Shown piece after piece: positions 35,924 to 44,987 of a stretch of DNA of 64,000 nucleotides. Position 1 is the first letter of the stretch, and every line of letters begins with the position of its first letter. The translations under genes and the position numbers were made by a program. The DNA is from Propionibacteriales bacterium. GTDB lineage: Bacteria; Actinomycetota; Actinomycetes; Propionibacteriales; Nocardioidaceae. The stretch lies in NCBI GenBank assembly GCA_026392465.1, contig JAPLCA010000029.1, positions 62,001-126,000 of the forward strand, given 5' to 3'. The notes under the pieces are model-generated. The model was not told the DNA's origin. It ran no database searches and saw only the letters and a program-made list of their open reading frames with translations.

Positions 35924-38388
35924 CCGTCCTGCGCGACTACGCGTCGGAGGTCGGCCAGCCGACCCTTGACGCGGCTCCGGCCCGCTACGACGAGGTCGTC
36001 GACGCCGACGGCTCGCTGCGGCCCGCCTGGCGGACGCTCGCCGCGAGCGCGCTGGAGATCACCGACGTGCAGCTGCGTCGGGTGCAGCGCGACATCGGTC
36101 GCTTCCTCGGCGACGACGGCGTCACCTACCGACGTCCCGGCGAGCCCGGGTCGCGGTGGCGGCTCGACCCCCTGCCGCTCGTGCTCAGCGCCCAGGACTG
36201 GGCACCCCTGGAGGTCGGTCTCGCCCAGCGTGCCGAGCTGCTCAACGCGCTGCTCGCCGACCTGCACGGGCCGCGGAGCGTCCTCGCCCTGGGCATCGTG
36301 CCGCCGGCCGTGGTCTACGCGCACCAGGGCTTCCTGCGCGTGGCGGCGCGCCCCGGCGCCGTGGACGACCGTCCGCTCCTGCTGACCGCGACCGACGTCG
36401 CACGCACGCCGAGCGGCGACTGGGTCGTCGTCGCCGACCGGACGCAGGCACCGTCCGGCCTGGGGTACGCCATGGAGAACCGGCACGTCATCTCGCGCGT
36501 GCTGCCCCAGATGTACCGCGACGCGGGCCTGCACCAGGTCGGCCCCTTCCTGCAGGCCGTGCGGTCGAGCCTGATGCAGGCCGCGCCCGAGCACGTCGAC
36601 GACCCGCGTGTCGTCGTCCTCACGCCGGGATCGGCGTCGGAGACCGCGTTCGACCAGGCGCACCTCGCGTCGAGCCTCGGCTTCCCGCTCGTGCAGGGCA
36701 ACGACCTCGTGGTGCGCTCGGGTGCCGTGTGGATGCGCGTCTTCGGACGTCTCGAGCGCGTCGACGTGATCCTGCGGCGCGTGGACGCGCCGTGGTGCGA
36801 CCCGCTCGAGCTGCGCGGCGACTCCCAGCTGGGCGTCCCGGGCCTGCTCGAGGCAGTGCGCCGCGGGAGCGTGCGGATCGTGAACGGCCTGGGCTCCGGC
36901 GTGCTGGAGAACCCCGGGCTGTTGCCGTACATGGCCGGTCTGTGCGAGCACCTGCTCGACGAGCCGCTGCGGCTCCCGTCGGTCCCGACGTCCTGGCTCG
37001 GCGACCCGGCCGCCCTCGCGCACGCCCGCGAGCGGTGGGACGACCTCGCCGTCCGGTCCATCGACCGGTCCGTCGACGTCGACCGTCTCGGTCCGGCAGA
37101 GCTGCTGGCCCGCGTCGACGCCGACCCGCACCGCTTCGCCGCCCAGGAGCTTCCGGCGTGGTCCCAGGCGCCGCGACTCGCCGGCGGTGCCGTGCGTCCC
37201 CAGTCGGTGGCGCTGCGGACGTTCACGCTGCGCTACGGGTCGTCCTACCGTCCGATGCTGGGTGGGCTGGCGTCGGTGCTCGACGGCGCCCGCTCCGTCT
37301 CCAGCAAGGACGTGTGGGTCCTGAAGGACGCTCCCGACCAGCCCGACCAGGGTCTGGCCGAGGTGCTGGCGGTGACGTCGTCGAGCAGCGTCACCCCGCT
37401 CGTGCCGCGCGTGCTCGAGGACCTCTTCTGGTTCGGCCGGTACGCCGAGCGCGCCGAGGACACGCTGCGCCTCGTGCTCGTCGCCCACGCCCTGGCCGAG
37501 GACTTCCAGGCGCGTCCCTACAGCGCCGGCGGCGTGGCCCTCCGGGTGCTGCGCGGTGCGCTGCGGCACCAGGTGCCTGGTCCCTTCGACGCCGCCGACG
37601 GCGAGAGCGTGGACGCCGACCTGCGCTCCGTGCTGCTCGACGTCGGGCGGACTGCATCGGTGGCCCACTCGTTCGCCGCGCTCCGGGGAGCCGCCGAGGG
37701 CGTGCGCGACCAGCTGTCGGTCGACGTGTTCCGCGCATTCGGCGCCACCGAGCGCGCAGCCGCGCTCCTGAGCACGAACGACCACAGCCTCCAGGTCACC
37801 GAGAGCGCCGAGCGCATGCTCACCGGACTGCTGGCGCTGCACGGCGCGACCGCCAGCATGGTGCACGATGAGGGCTGGGAGACGCTCGAGGCCGGACGCG
37901 CGCTCGAGCGCTGCCTGCAGGTCGTCGCGCTGCTGCGACGCTCCGTCACGGTCCGACGCGGCATCGACGTCGACCGTCACCTGCACCAGGGGGTGCTGAC
38001 CGCGACGGAGAGCGCCATCACCCATCGACGCCGGTACCGGGGGTTCGTCCGCGTCACCAGCCTGGTCGAGCTGCTCCTCGCCGACCCGGCGAACCCGAGG
38101 TCGCTGCGCTTCAACCTCGAGACGCTCCGCCGTCACGTCGCGGCCCTGCCCGCCTCGACGGGCGCCAGCCGCCCGGAGCGGCTCCTCGACGACCTCGTCG
38201 ACGAGGTCGACGGCATCCACGTGGCCGAGCTGGTCCCGATCGAGGGCGAGTCGCGCCCGAACCTCGAGCGCCACCTGGACAGCCTGACCATCCACCTCGT
38301 GCGGGTCGCCGAGGCGTTCGCAGGGACCCACCTGGCCACGGCACCGGCCCCCCGGGCGTTCGGGCTCTCCGGACGGGGGACGCGATGA
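35920..38388 (+). CDS. Circularly permuted ATP-grasp / alpha-E fusion protein
   Basis: The 822-aa protein fuses two families that are often separate. The first 480 residues are a circularly permuted ATP-grasp ligase (DUF404/DUF407 type): LLTATDVARTPSGDWVVVAD, GLGYAMENRHVISRVLPQ, VVLTPGSASETAFD, LVQGNDLVVRSGAVWMR and VNGLGSGVLENPGLLPYM. From about 495 on is an alpha-E (DUF403) helical domain beginning EDLFWFGRYAERAEDTLR. ATP-grasp enzymes of this kind form peptide-like bonds with ATP. ATGA overlap with both neighbours indicates a single translation unit. Confidence 0.88.
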   Translation: MTVLRDYASEVGQPTLDAAPARYDEVVDADGSLRPAWRTLAASALEITDVQLRRVQRDIGRFLGDDGVTYRRPGEPGSRWRLDPLPLVLSAQDWAPLEVGLAQRAELLNALLADLHGPRSVLALGIVPPAVVYAHQGFLRVAARPGAVDDRPLLLTATDVARTPSGDWVVVADRTQAPSGLGYAMENRHVISRVLPQMYRDAGLHQVGPFLQAVRSSLMQAAPEHVDDPRVVVLTPGSASETAFDQAHLASSLGFPLVQGNDLVVRSGAVWMRVFGRLERVDVILRRVDAPWCDPLELRGDSQLGVPGLLEAVRRGSVRIVNGLGSGVLENPGLLPYMAGLCEHLLDEPLRLPSVPTSWLGDPAALAHARERWDDLAVRSIDRSVDVDRLGPAELLARVDADPHRFAAQELPAWSQAPRLAGGAVRPQSVALRTFTLRYGSSYRPMLGGLASVLDGARSVSSKDVWVLKDAPDQPDQGLAEVLAVTSSSSVTPLVPRVLEDLFWFGRYAERAEDTLRLVLVAHALAEDFQARPYSAGGVALRVLRGALRHQVPGPFDAADGESVDADLRSVLLDVGRTASVAHSFAALRGAAEGVRDQLSVDVFRAFGATERAAALLSTNDHSLQVTESAERMLTGLLALHGATASMVHDEGWETLEAGRALERCLQVVALLRRSVTVRRGIDVDRHLHQGVLTATESAITHRRRYRGFVRVTSLVELLLADPANPRSLRFNLETLRRHVAALPASTGASRPERLLDDLVDEVDGIHVAELVPIEGESRPNLERHLDSLTIHLVRVAEAFAGTHLATAPAPRAFGLSGRGTR

Positions 38389-39257
38389 GGCTCGACGTCA
38401 CCCACCGCACCACCTACACGTACGACGACGACGTGACCGGCAGCTACGGCGTCGCCTACCTGACGCCCCGCGACCTGCCCTGGCAGCGCGTCGTCGCACA
38501 CGAGGTCGAGGTCGCGCCGGAGCCGCTCGACCGCTCGAGCGACGTCGACCACTACGGCAACACCGCCACCTACTTCCAGCTCGACACGCCGCACCGCACG
38601 CTCGACGTCGTGGCGCACAGCGTGGTGGAGGTCGACGAGCCGGTGCTCGACCCGGTGACGCTGGGCGTGCCGTGGGAGCAGGCGCGTCCGGCCGCCCGAC
38701 CCGACGTGCCCGACGCCTGGAGCGCGCTCGACCTCGCCCTGGCGTCGCCGTCGGTCGACCAGCCCGCGGCCGCCCACGCCTACGCGGCGCGGTCGCTCAC
38801 CCCCGGGCGGCCGCTGGGCGAGGCGGTGCTGGAGGTGATGCACCGGGTGCACGCCGACTTCGCCTACGAGCAGGGCGCCACGACGGTGACCTCGACGATC
38901 GCCGACGTCCTCGAGGCACGGGCCGGGGTGTGCCAGGACTTCGCCCAGCTCACCCTCTCCTGCCTGCGGTCGCACGGTCTCGCCGTCCGGTACGTGAGCG
39001 GCTACCTCGCCACCGAGCCACCGCCCGGGAAGGAGCGCGTCGTCGGTGCCGACGCGACCCACGCCTGGGCGGCCGTGTGGGTGCCGGGAGGCGGCTGGCT
39101 CGCCCTCGACCCCACCAACGACCAGCCCGCGAACGAGCGCTACGTGACGGTCGCGTGGGGTCGCGAGTACTCCGACGTGCCCCCCTTGAAGGGCGTGATC
39201 TTCACCGAGGCGAAGACGTCGACGCTCGCGGTCGCGGTCGACGTCGTGCCGGTCTGA
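38385..39257 (+). CDS. Transglutaminase-like protein (second of the operon)
   Basis: The 290-aa protein has the bacterial transglutaminase N-terminal domain (RLDVTHRTTYTYDDDVTGSY...) and a catalytic core with Cys183 (AGVCQDFAQLT), His226 (DATHAWAAVWVPGG) and Asp242 (ALDPTND). It lacks the DUF2126 part found in the first gene of the operon. It probably acts as a peptidase or amidase/isopeptidase in the same pathway. No signal peptide is seen, so it should be cytoplasmic. ATG overlaps the preceding stop. Confidence 0.9.
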   Translation: MRLDVTHRTTYTYDDDVTGSYGVAYLTPRDLPWQRVVAHEVEVAPEPLDRSSDVDHYGNTATYFQLDTPHRTLDVVAHSVVEVDEPVLDPVTLGVPWEQARPAARPDVPDAWSALDLALASPSVDQPAAAHAYAARSLTPGRPLGEAVLEVMHRVHADFAYEQGATTVTSTIADVLEARAGVCQDFAQLTLSCLRSHGLAVRYVSGYLATEPPPGKERVVGADATHAWAAVWVPGGGWLALDPTNDQPANERYVTVAWGREYSDVPPLKGVIFTEAKTSTLAVAVDVVPV

Positions 39258-39260
39258 GAG

Positions 39261-39300
39261 ATCCCCTCCGGATGGGGATGCGGGCCCGCGAAAGCGCGGG
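39261..39300 (+). terminator. Double hairpin after the transglutaminase operon
   Basis: ATCCCC/GGGGAT (39261-39266, 39274-39279) is followed by CCCGCG-AAAG-CGCGGG (39285-39300), starting 3 nt after the stop. There is no T-tract. The second hairpin abuts the GAGGAT hexamer of the next gene. Confidence 0.55.
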
Positions 39301-39311
39301 AGGATAGGCAC

Positions 39312-40313
39312 GTGAAGGCCTTCTCCTGCCGCGTGTGCGGCAACGCCCTGTACTTCGAGAACTCCCTGTGCGTCTCCTGCGGGACGGCACTCGGGTACTC
39401 CCGCGCCGAGCACGAGATCGTGCCGGTCGACGAGGACGGTCGCTACGTCGACCGCGAGGGTCTGATCTGGCACGTGTGCGCCAACCTCAACCTGTCGGGC
39501 TGCACCTGGCTGGCGACGGTCGAGGGCGGCCAGTGCTTCAGCTGCGACCTCACCCGCACCCGTCCGGCCGACGACGACCTCGAGGGCCTGTCGCAGTACC
39601 CCGTGGCCGAGGCGGCCAAGCGTCGTCTCGTCGTCGAGCTCGACGCGCGCGGCCTGCCGATCACGACACGCGACGAGGACCCCGAGCAGGGCCTGTGCTT
39701 CGACATGCTCTCGAGCGTGGAGGAGAACGTCGTCATCGGTCACGCCGACGGCGTCATCACCATCGACCTCGCCGAGGGCGACGACGCGCACCGCGTGAAG
39801 GTCCAGTCCGAGCTCGACGAGCCGTACCGCACCATGCTAGGCCACCTGCGCCACGAGGTGGGGCACTACTTCGAGTCGGTGCTGGTGCGCGGCGACGAGC
39901 GCATGGGCGCCTGCCGGGAGCTGTTCGGCGACGAGTCGAAGGACTACCAGGCCGAGATCGACCGGCACTACAGCGAGGGCCCGCCGGAGGACTGGCAGGA
40001 GTCCTACATCAGCACCTACGCCACGATGCACCCGTTCGAGGACTTCGCGGAGACCTTCGCGCACTGGATGCACATCAGCGACACCGTGGAGACCGCCCGT
40101 GCCTACGGCCTCACCACCGTCGACCCGAGCGCGTTCACGCTGTTCAGCGACCTCGTGACCGGTGTCTGGATCCCGCTCTCGACGGCCCTCAACCAGATCA
40201 ACCGCGCGATGGGCGCCGACGACCTCTACCCGTTCGTCATCCCGCCGCCGGTGCTCGACAAGCTCGACTTCGTCGCCGCCCTGGCGCGCGACCCACACCC
40301 CGTCCCCGCGTGA
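39312..40313 (+). CDS. Zinc-ribbon putative metallopeptidase (COG4307-like)
   Basis: The 333-aa protein starts with two zinc-knuckle pairs (Cys6/Cys9/Cys20/Cys23 and Cys56/Cys64/Cys75/Cys78). A zincin-like active site follows, H181-E-V-G-H185, with a downstream acidic helix [12 protein letters not shown] (about 243-254) that could supply the third ligand. No signal peptide is seen, so it is a cytoplasmic protease or a structural relative. Its place directly after the ATP-grasp/transglutaminase operon suggests it processes the product or tag. GTG start, with GAGGAT exactly 6 nt upstream. Confidence 0.85.
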   Translation: MKAFSCRVCGNALYFENSLCVSCGTALGYSRAEHEIVPVDEDGRYVDREGLIWHVCANLNLSGCTWLATVEGGQCFSCDLTRTRPADDDLEGLSQYPVAEAAKRRLVVELDARGLPITTRDEDPEQGLCFDMLSSVEENVVIGHADGVITIDLAEGDDAHRVKVQSELDEPYRTMLGHLRHEVGHYFESVLVRGDERMGACRELFGDESKDYQAEIDRHYSEGPPEDWQESYISTYATMHPFEDFAETFAHWMHISDTVETARAYGLTTVDPSAFTLFSDLVTGVWIPLSTALNQINRAMGADDLYPFVIPPPVLDKLDFVAALARDPHPVPA

Positions 40314-40374
40314 GTCGGCCCGGCCCGACCCGCGCGTTTCGACAGCGCTGGGGTCGGGCTGGGAGGATGGTGCG

Positions 40375-41505
40375 GTGAGCGAGCCCATCAAGACCCTGCC
40401 GCTCGTCCTCGAGCCCCCGCGCGGTCGCGGGAAGCCCCCGCGTCACCTCGCGGACTTCTCCGCCGACGAGCGCAAGGCCGCGGCCGAGGAGCTCGGCCTG
40501 CCCGCCTTCCGGGTGAAGCAGGTCGCGCACCACTACTTCGCGCGCCTGCAGCGCGACCCCGCGGGCATGACGGACCTTCCGGCCGCCCAGCGCGACGCGA
40601 TCGCCGAGGCCCTGCTGCCGCCGCTGCTGTCGACCGTCAAGGTGCAGGAGGCCGACCAGGGGACGACGCTCAAGACGCTGTGGCGGCTGTTCGACGGCGC
40701 GCTCGTGGAGTCGGTGCTCATGCGCTACTCCGAGCGCGCGACGGTGTGCGTGTCGAGCCAGGCCGGCTGCGGCATGGCGTGCCCGTTCTGCGCCACCGGC
40801 CAGGGCGGTCTGCAGCGCAACATGAGCACGGCCGAGATCGTCGACCAGGTCGTCGACGCGGCTGCCGCCATGGCGCACGGACGCGTCGCGGGTGGTCCGG
40901 GTCGGCTGTCCAACGTCGTGTTCATGGGCATGGGCGAGCCGCTCGCGAACTACAAGGCGGTGGTGGGCGCCGTGCGTCGCATGACCTCGCCCGCGCCCGA
41001 CGGTCTCGGCATGTCGGCCCGCAACATCACGGTGAGCACCGTCGGGCTCGCGCCGCGCATGCGTCAGCTGGCCGACGAGGGCGTGCCGGTCACGCTCGCG
41101 CTGTCGCTGCACGCCCCCGACGACGAGCTGCGTGACGAGCTCGTGCCGATCAACACGCGGCACAGCGTCGAGGAGGCCGTCTCGGCCGCGAAGCACTTCT
41201 TCGACGTCACGGGTCGGCGGGTCTCCATCGAGTACGCGATGATGCGCGACATCAACGACCAGGCCTGGCGTGCCGACCTGCTGGCCGAGCTGCTGCTCGC
41301 GCACGGCGAGGGTCGCGGCTGGGTGCACGTCAACCTCATCCCGCTCAACGAGGTGCCCGGGTCCCGCTTCACGCGCTCCCGCGACGAGGACATGGACGAG
41401 TTCGTCCGCCGGCTCGTCGCGCGCGGTATCAGCACCACCATCCGGGACACCCGCGGCGACGAGATCGACGCCGCCTGCGGCCAGCTGGCCGCGTCCGACG
41501 CGTGA
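40375..41505 (+). CDS. rlmN: 23S rRNA (adenine2503-C2)-methyltransferase RlmN
   Basis: The 376-aa radical SAM enzyme has the CxxxCxxC cluster motif in [20 protein letters not shown]. Further hallmarks are [45 protein letters not shown], the IEYAMM segment, [13 protein letters not shown] and the late Cys in [10 protein letters not shown] that acts as methyl carrier. It methylates A2503 of 23S rRNA and A37 of some tRNAs. The GTG is supported by GAGGAT 6 nt upstream. The HAD gene overlaps its stop (GTGA). Confidence 0.96.
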   Translation: MSEPIKTLPLVLEPPRGRGKPPRHLADFSADERKAAAEELGLPAFRVKQVAHHYFARLQRDPAGMTDLPAAQRDAIAEALLPPLLSTVKVQEADQGTTLKTLWRLFDGALVESVLMRYSERATVCVSSQAGCGMACPFCATGQGGLQRNMSTAEIVDQVVDAAAAMAHGRVAGGPGRLSNVVFMGMGEPLANYKAVVGAVRRMTSPAPDGLGMSARNITVSTVGLAPRMRQLADEGVPVTLALSLHAPDDELRDELVPINTRHSVEEAVSAAKHFFDVTGRRVSIEYAMMRDINDQAWRADLLAELLLAHGEGRGWVHVNLIPLNEVPGSRFTRSRDEDMDEFVRRLVARGISTTIRDTRGDEIDAACGQLAASDA

Positions 41506-42281
41506 GCAGACCCGCACTGCTCGCGACCGACCTCGACGGCACCCTCCTGCGCAGCGACGGCACCCTGTCGGACCGCACGCGTGCCGCCGTCGCCGCGGCC
41601 GAGGAGGCCGGCGTGGAGGTCGTGTTCGTGACCGCCAGACCGCCGCGGTGGCTCGACGAGCTCGCCGACGCGGTGGGCGGTCACGGTGTCGCCCTGTGTG
41701 GCAACGGGGCCTTCGTGCTCGACGTCAGTCGGCGCGAGGTCGTGGAGTCCCACCCGTTCGCGCCGGCCGACCTGCGGATCCTGCTGGCCGACCTGCGGGC
41801 GGCCGTGCCGGGCATCGGCTTCGCCGTCGAGTGCGCGGACGGCATGCGACGCGACGAGCACTTCCTCGACGCGCACCGGGACGACGCCGTGGGCCACGAC
41901 CTCGAGGCCGTCGGTGCCGGCAAGCTGCTGGCCCGTGCCCCTGACGTCGAGCAAGACGAATTCCTGGCGCGGGTGTCCGAGGTGGTGGGGGACCGCGCTG
42001 AGCTGGGCTTCTCCGGCGCCGTCGGCCTGGCCGAGCTGACGCCGCGCGGCGTCACGAAGGCGTCGGGCCTGCAGACGTGGTGCACCGCGCGCGGCATCGC
42101 GGCCCGCGACGTGTGGGCGTGCGGCGACATGCCCAACGACCTGCCGATGCTCACCTGGGCCGGTCGCGCGCTCGCCGTGGCCAACGCGCATCCCGACGTC
42201 CTCGCCATCGCCGACGAGGTCATCGGATCCAACGACGACGACGGGGTCGCGCAGGTGCTGGAGCGGTTGACCGTCGTCTGA
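41502..42281 (+). CDS. Cof-type HAD hydrolase
   Basis: The 259-aa HAD-superfamily (class IIB, Cof) phosphatase has motif [15 protein letters not shown], motif II VFVTARP, Lys in GVTKASGLQ and motif [14 protein letters not shown]. Members dephosphorylate sugar phosphates, PLP or FMN-type substrates; specificity cannot be read from sequence. It is translated with rlmN (4-nt overlap). No membrane segment. Confidence 0.9.
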   Translation: MSRPALLATDLDGTLLRSDGTLSDRTRAAVAAAEEAGVEVVFVTARPPRWLDELADAVGGHGVALCGNGAFVLDVSRREVVESHPFAPADLRILLADLRAAVPGIGFAVECADGMRRDEHFLDAHRDDAVGHDLEAVGAGKLLARAPDVEQDEFLARVSEVVGDRAELGFSGAVGLAELTPRGVTKASGLQTWCTARGIAARDVWACGDMPNDLPMLTWAGRALAVANAHPDVLAIADEVIGSNDDDGVAQVLERLTVV

Positions 42282-42325
42282 CCGGACCCGATCCCGGGCC
42301 GGAGGTTGGTGTCGGAGGGCGTCCC

Positions 42326-42331
42326 TAGGTT
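42326..42331 (+). promoter_or_regulatory. Probable -10 element (TAGGTT) of the HNH gene
   Basis: TAGGTT is followed by 6 nt and the ATG at 42338, a leaderless layout. Confidence 0.5.
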
Positions 42332-42337
42332 GGAGAC

Positions 42338-43569
42338 ATGGACGGGAACGGCAACGCGGGTGCGCTTCAGGGGCTGACGTCCCTGGCGCGTGAGCGGGCG
42401 CGGGCGGAGGCGGCTGAGCTGGTCGCGATGCTGCGGTTCCGCGATGCCGAACTGGTGCGCATCGCCGGTATCGAGTCGCCGATGGTGCGGCTCGTGGAGC
42501 GTTCGGCGATCGCGCTGGAGATCGGTCAGGCGATGGGGCTGTCTGAGGGTCAGGTGACCGCGCGTCTGGCCGCCGCCGACAGGCTGCGCGAACGGACCCC
42601 GTACACCTGGCGGGCCTTCCGCGACGGTCGTCTCGACTGGGCGCGGGCCCGCGAGGTGTCATCGACGTCGCTGCTGTTGATGCACGAGTCGTCCCACCGA
42701 CGCCTCGACGAGGCGGTCGTCGGGTACGCGGCGACGCACACCGTGGCGGAGCTGCGCGCGTGGTTGAGGCGGTTCGTCGCCCGGGTCGAGGCCGAGGAGG
42801 CAGCCCAGCGGGCCGAGGCCGCCCGCCGCCAGCGCGACGTGCAGGTCACCCACGTCGACGACGCCATGGCCTGGGTCAACGCGTTCGTCCCCTCCCACCA
42901 GGCCGCCGCCATCGACGCGCGCCTGCGCCGCACCCCACGCCCCGACGGCGAGACCGCACCCGCGGGCAGGTCCGCGCCGACGCGTTCGTCGACCTCCTCC
43001 TCGCCGACGACCAGCCGTCCGCCGGCCGTGCCCGCACCGACGTCGGCGTGGTCATCGACGCCGAGGTCCTGGCCGGCGCCGAGCCCGGACCGGCCGTCTC
43101 CGACGACGGCACCTGGACCGTCCCCGCCGAGTGGGTGCTCGAGCACCTCGACGCCGACGACACCTTCTTTCACCGGCTGCTCGTCGACCCCATCACCAGG
43201 GACGTCCTGGCGCACGAGTACGTGGGCCGGTTCGCGCCCGACGTGCTCGCGACCGCCATCAGCTTCCGCGACGGCGTCTGCCAGGCCCCCGGCTGCCTGA
43301 GACCAGCCCGCGCTTGCGACCTCGATCATCGAGAACCCCACCCCAGAGGCCCCACCAAGGGACCGAACCTCTGGGCACTGCACCGCCGACACCACGCCAT
43401 GAAGAGTCACCGCACCCTGCGCTGGATCCTGCCCTCCGGCCGCACCGTCGACGCCGAACCTGCCGTGCACGGCCTGTCGCCCGACGTCGGGTCCGACGTC
43501 GAGCACCGCATCGCCCGGCTGCTCAACGACCCTCACTCGGGAGAGTCGACGACCAGCTGGGGAAAGTAG
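42338..43569 (+). pseudogene. DUF222-HNH endonuclease gene with a -1 frameshift
   Basis: The first 205 codons read as the DUF222 domain (RFRDAELVRIAG..., LRAWLRRFVARVEAEEAAQR, AFVPSHQAAAIDARLRR). The continuation, RADAFVDLLLADDQPSAG through the HNH nuclease block GVCQAPGCLRPARACDLDHR and GPNLWALHRRHHAMKSH, lies in another frame. The switch occurs at about 42953-42961. One extra C in gagaccgcacccgcggg would restore ETRTRGQVRADAF. It is either a recent loss of function or a sequence error. DUF222-HNH genes are multi-copy in actinobacteria. The 3' end overlaps the vapC-like gene by 37 nt. Confidence 0.82.
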
Positions 43570-43949
43570 CTCGCGTACCGGGCGCGGTCCCGGGTCAGGA
43601 GCCGGTAGCCCGACAGCGCCGCGTGAGCGCCGATGTAGAAGTCCGGCAACGGCGATCGTCGAGCGCCGCCTCGACGGCGGTAGGCCACGAAGGCCTTGCC
43701 TGCCAAGAAGCCCGCTCGGTACGGCAGAGGTTCGCGGGCGTAGAGATCCGCAGGGAGGAAGCGGTCGAGGTCCTCGACGCGGTCGAACCCCACCGACACC
43801 TCGGCGTAGACGAGGGGATTGATCACCACAGACCCACGATCGAGTGCGGTCGCGAGCGCCCGCGTCGACCAGGCGGCCCAGGTGTCGTCGTCCGTCGCTA
43901 CGTCGAGCAGCACGTTCGTGTCGACGAGCGTCCTCGTCGGCTCACTCAC
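43533..43949 (-). CDS. PIN-domain toxin (VapC-like)
   Basis: The 138-aa PIN-domain RNase has the acidic residues in LVDTNVLLDVA (Asp near residue 10), YAEVS and PLPDFYIGAHAAL. The pair with an AbrB-type antitoxin overlapping it by 8 nt is a type II VapBC-like module. The natural target is unknown; VapC toxins cleave tRNA or rRNA. GTG start within the antitoxin end, so synthesis is coupled to the antitoxin. It runs convergent into the broken HNH gene. Confidence 0.87.
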   Translation of the reverse strand: MSEPTRTLVDTNVLLDVATDDDTWAAWSTRALATALDRGSVVINPLVYAEVSVGFDRVEDLDRFLPADLYAREPLPYRAGFLAGKAFVAYRRRGGARRSPLPDFYIGAHAALSGYRLLTRDRARYASYFPQLVVDSPE

Positions 43950-44169
43950 CGCGGAGCAGCTCCATCAGCTCGTCGGTGCTCAAGTTGGTCGAGGCAGCAC
44001 CCCGCAGCCGCTCGACCGCTCGCTCGCCGCGCGTGGCGGCAGGCCCACGGTGCACGATCTGCAGCCGACCATCGCGCTCGACCACGTCCACCTCATCACC
44101 CTCAGCGAACCCGTGCTTGTGGCGCAGGGCGGCAGGGATCGTCACCTGTCCCTTGGCGTTGAGTCGCAT
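43942..44169 (-). CDS. AbrB/SpoVT-type antitoxin (VapB-like)
   Basis: The 75-aa protein has the swapped-hairpin DNA-binding fold signature MRLNAKGQVTIPAALRHKHG, then EGDEVDVVERDG. The C-terminal helix (ERLRGAASTNLSTDELMELL) should bind and mask the toxin. It is the promoter-proximal gene of the pair. A palindrome over its promoter suits autorepression by the complex. Confidence 0.87.
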   Translation of the reverse strand: MRLNAKGQVTIPAALRHKHGFAEGDEVDVVERDGRLQIVHRGPAATRGERAVERLRGAASTNLSTDELMELLRGE

Positions 44170-44175
44170 GCCTCA

Positions 44176-44187
44176 AGGATACGTATC
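44176..44187 (-). promoter_or_regulatory. vapB-like promoter (-10 TATCCT) with overlapping palindrome
   Basis: On the minus strand TATCCT (44176-44181) lies 6 nt before the ATG at 44169. A perfect 10-bp palindrome GATACGTATC (44178-44187) overlaps it, a likely antitoxin operator. TACGT recurs 15 bp upstream at about 44196-44200. Confidence 0.55.
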
Positions 44188-44255
44188 GGACGTGGTACGT
44201 GGTAGGGCTGCACAGCCCAGTACGCTGACCGCGTCCGACCCGACGGAGGAGACCC

Positions 44256-44987
44256 ATGCTCGGTGTGAGCCGCGACGGCGACGTCGTCGTCCTGGAGCTG
44301 CAGCGCGAGGAGCGCCGCAACGCCCTCAACCTCGACCTGTGCCGCGCGATCGACGAAGCCGCGCGCGACGCAGTCGGCGACGGACCGGCGAACGGGGGAG
44401 CGCGGGCCATCGTCATCACGGGTCAGGGCACCGCGTTCTGCTCCGGAGCCGACCTCGGCGGCGTCTACGGCAACGAGTTCCTCGAGGCGCTGTACGGCAT
44501 GCTGCACGGCCTCACCCGGCTGCCCGTCCCGATCGTCGCCGCCGTCAACGGCCCCGCCATCGGCGCCGGAACCCAGCTGGCCATCGCCTGCGACCTGCGC
44601 GTCGCCGACGAGCGCGCGAAGTTCGGCGTCCCCACCGCACGCAACGGCATGGCCGTCGACGCGTGGACGATCCGGACGCTCGCCGACCTGTCGGGTACCG
44701 GTCCTGCCCGTCGCATGATGCTGGCCGGTGAGCTCATCGACCGCGCCGAGGCGCTCGGCCACGGGCTCGTCGACAAGGCCGGCACGCTCGACGACGCCCT
44801 CGCCTGGGCGCACGAGATCGCCACCCTGGCCCCGCTCACGCTCGCCTACAACAAGCGCGTCCTGAACGACCTCGACGACGACACCGCCATCGAGCAGGGG
44901 TTCCGCGACGTCTGGGCCAGCGAGGACGTGCGCGAGGCGGCTGCCGCGCGCACCGAGAAGCGCACGCCCGTCTTCCGGGGGCGCTGA
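44256..44987 (+). CDS. Crotonase-family protein (enoyl-CoA hydratase/isomerase-like)
   Basis: The 243-aa crotonase has RRNALNLDLCRAIDEAARD, the oxyanion loop TAFCSGADLGGV and GPAIGAGTQLAIACDLRVAD. Both glutamates of classical hydratases are missing: the first position is Gln (GAGTQLA) and the second region reads FGVPTARNGMAVD. It is therefore unlikely to be a standard hydratase. It is linked by TGATG to a short AMP-binding-like gene. A TACGCT hexamer near 44221 may be the promoter, giving a leader of about 25 nt with the ribosome-binding site ggagga. Confidence 0.83.
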   Translation: MLGVSRDGDVVVLELQREERRNALNLDLCRAIDEAARDAVGDGPANGGARAIVITGQGTAFCSGADLGGVYGNEFLEALYGMLHGLTRLPVPIVAAVNGPAIGAGTQLAIACDLRVADERAKFGVPTARNGMAVDAWTIRTLADLSGTGPARRMMLAGELIDRAEALGHGLVDKAGTLDDALAWAHEIATLAPLTLAYNKRVLNDLDDDTAIEQGFRDVWASEDVREAAAARTEKRTPVFRGR

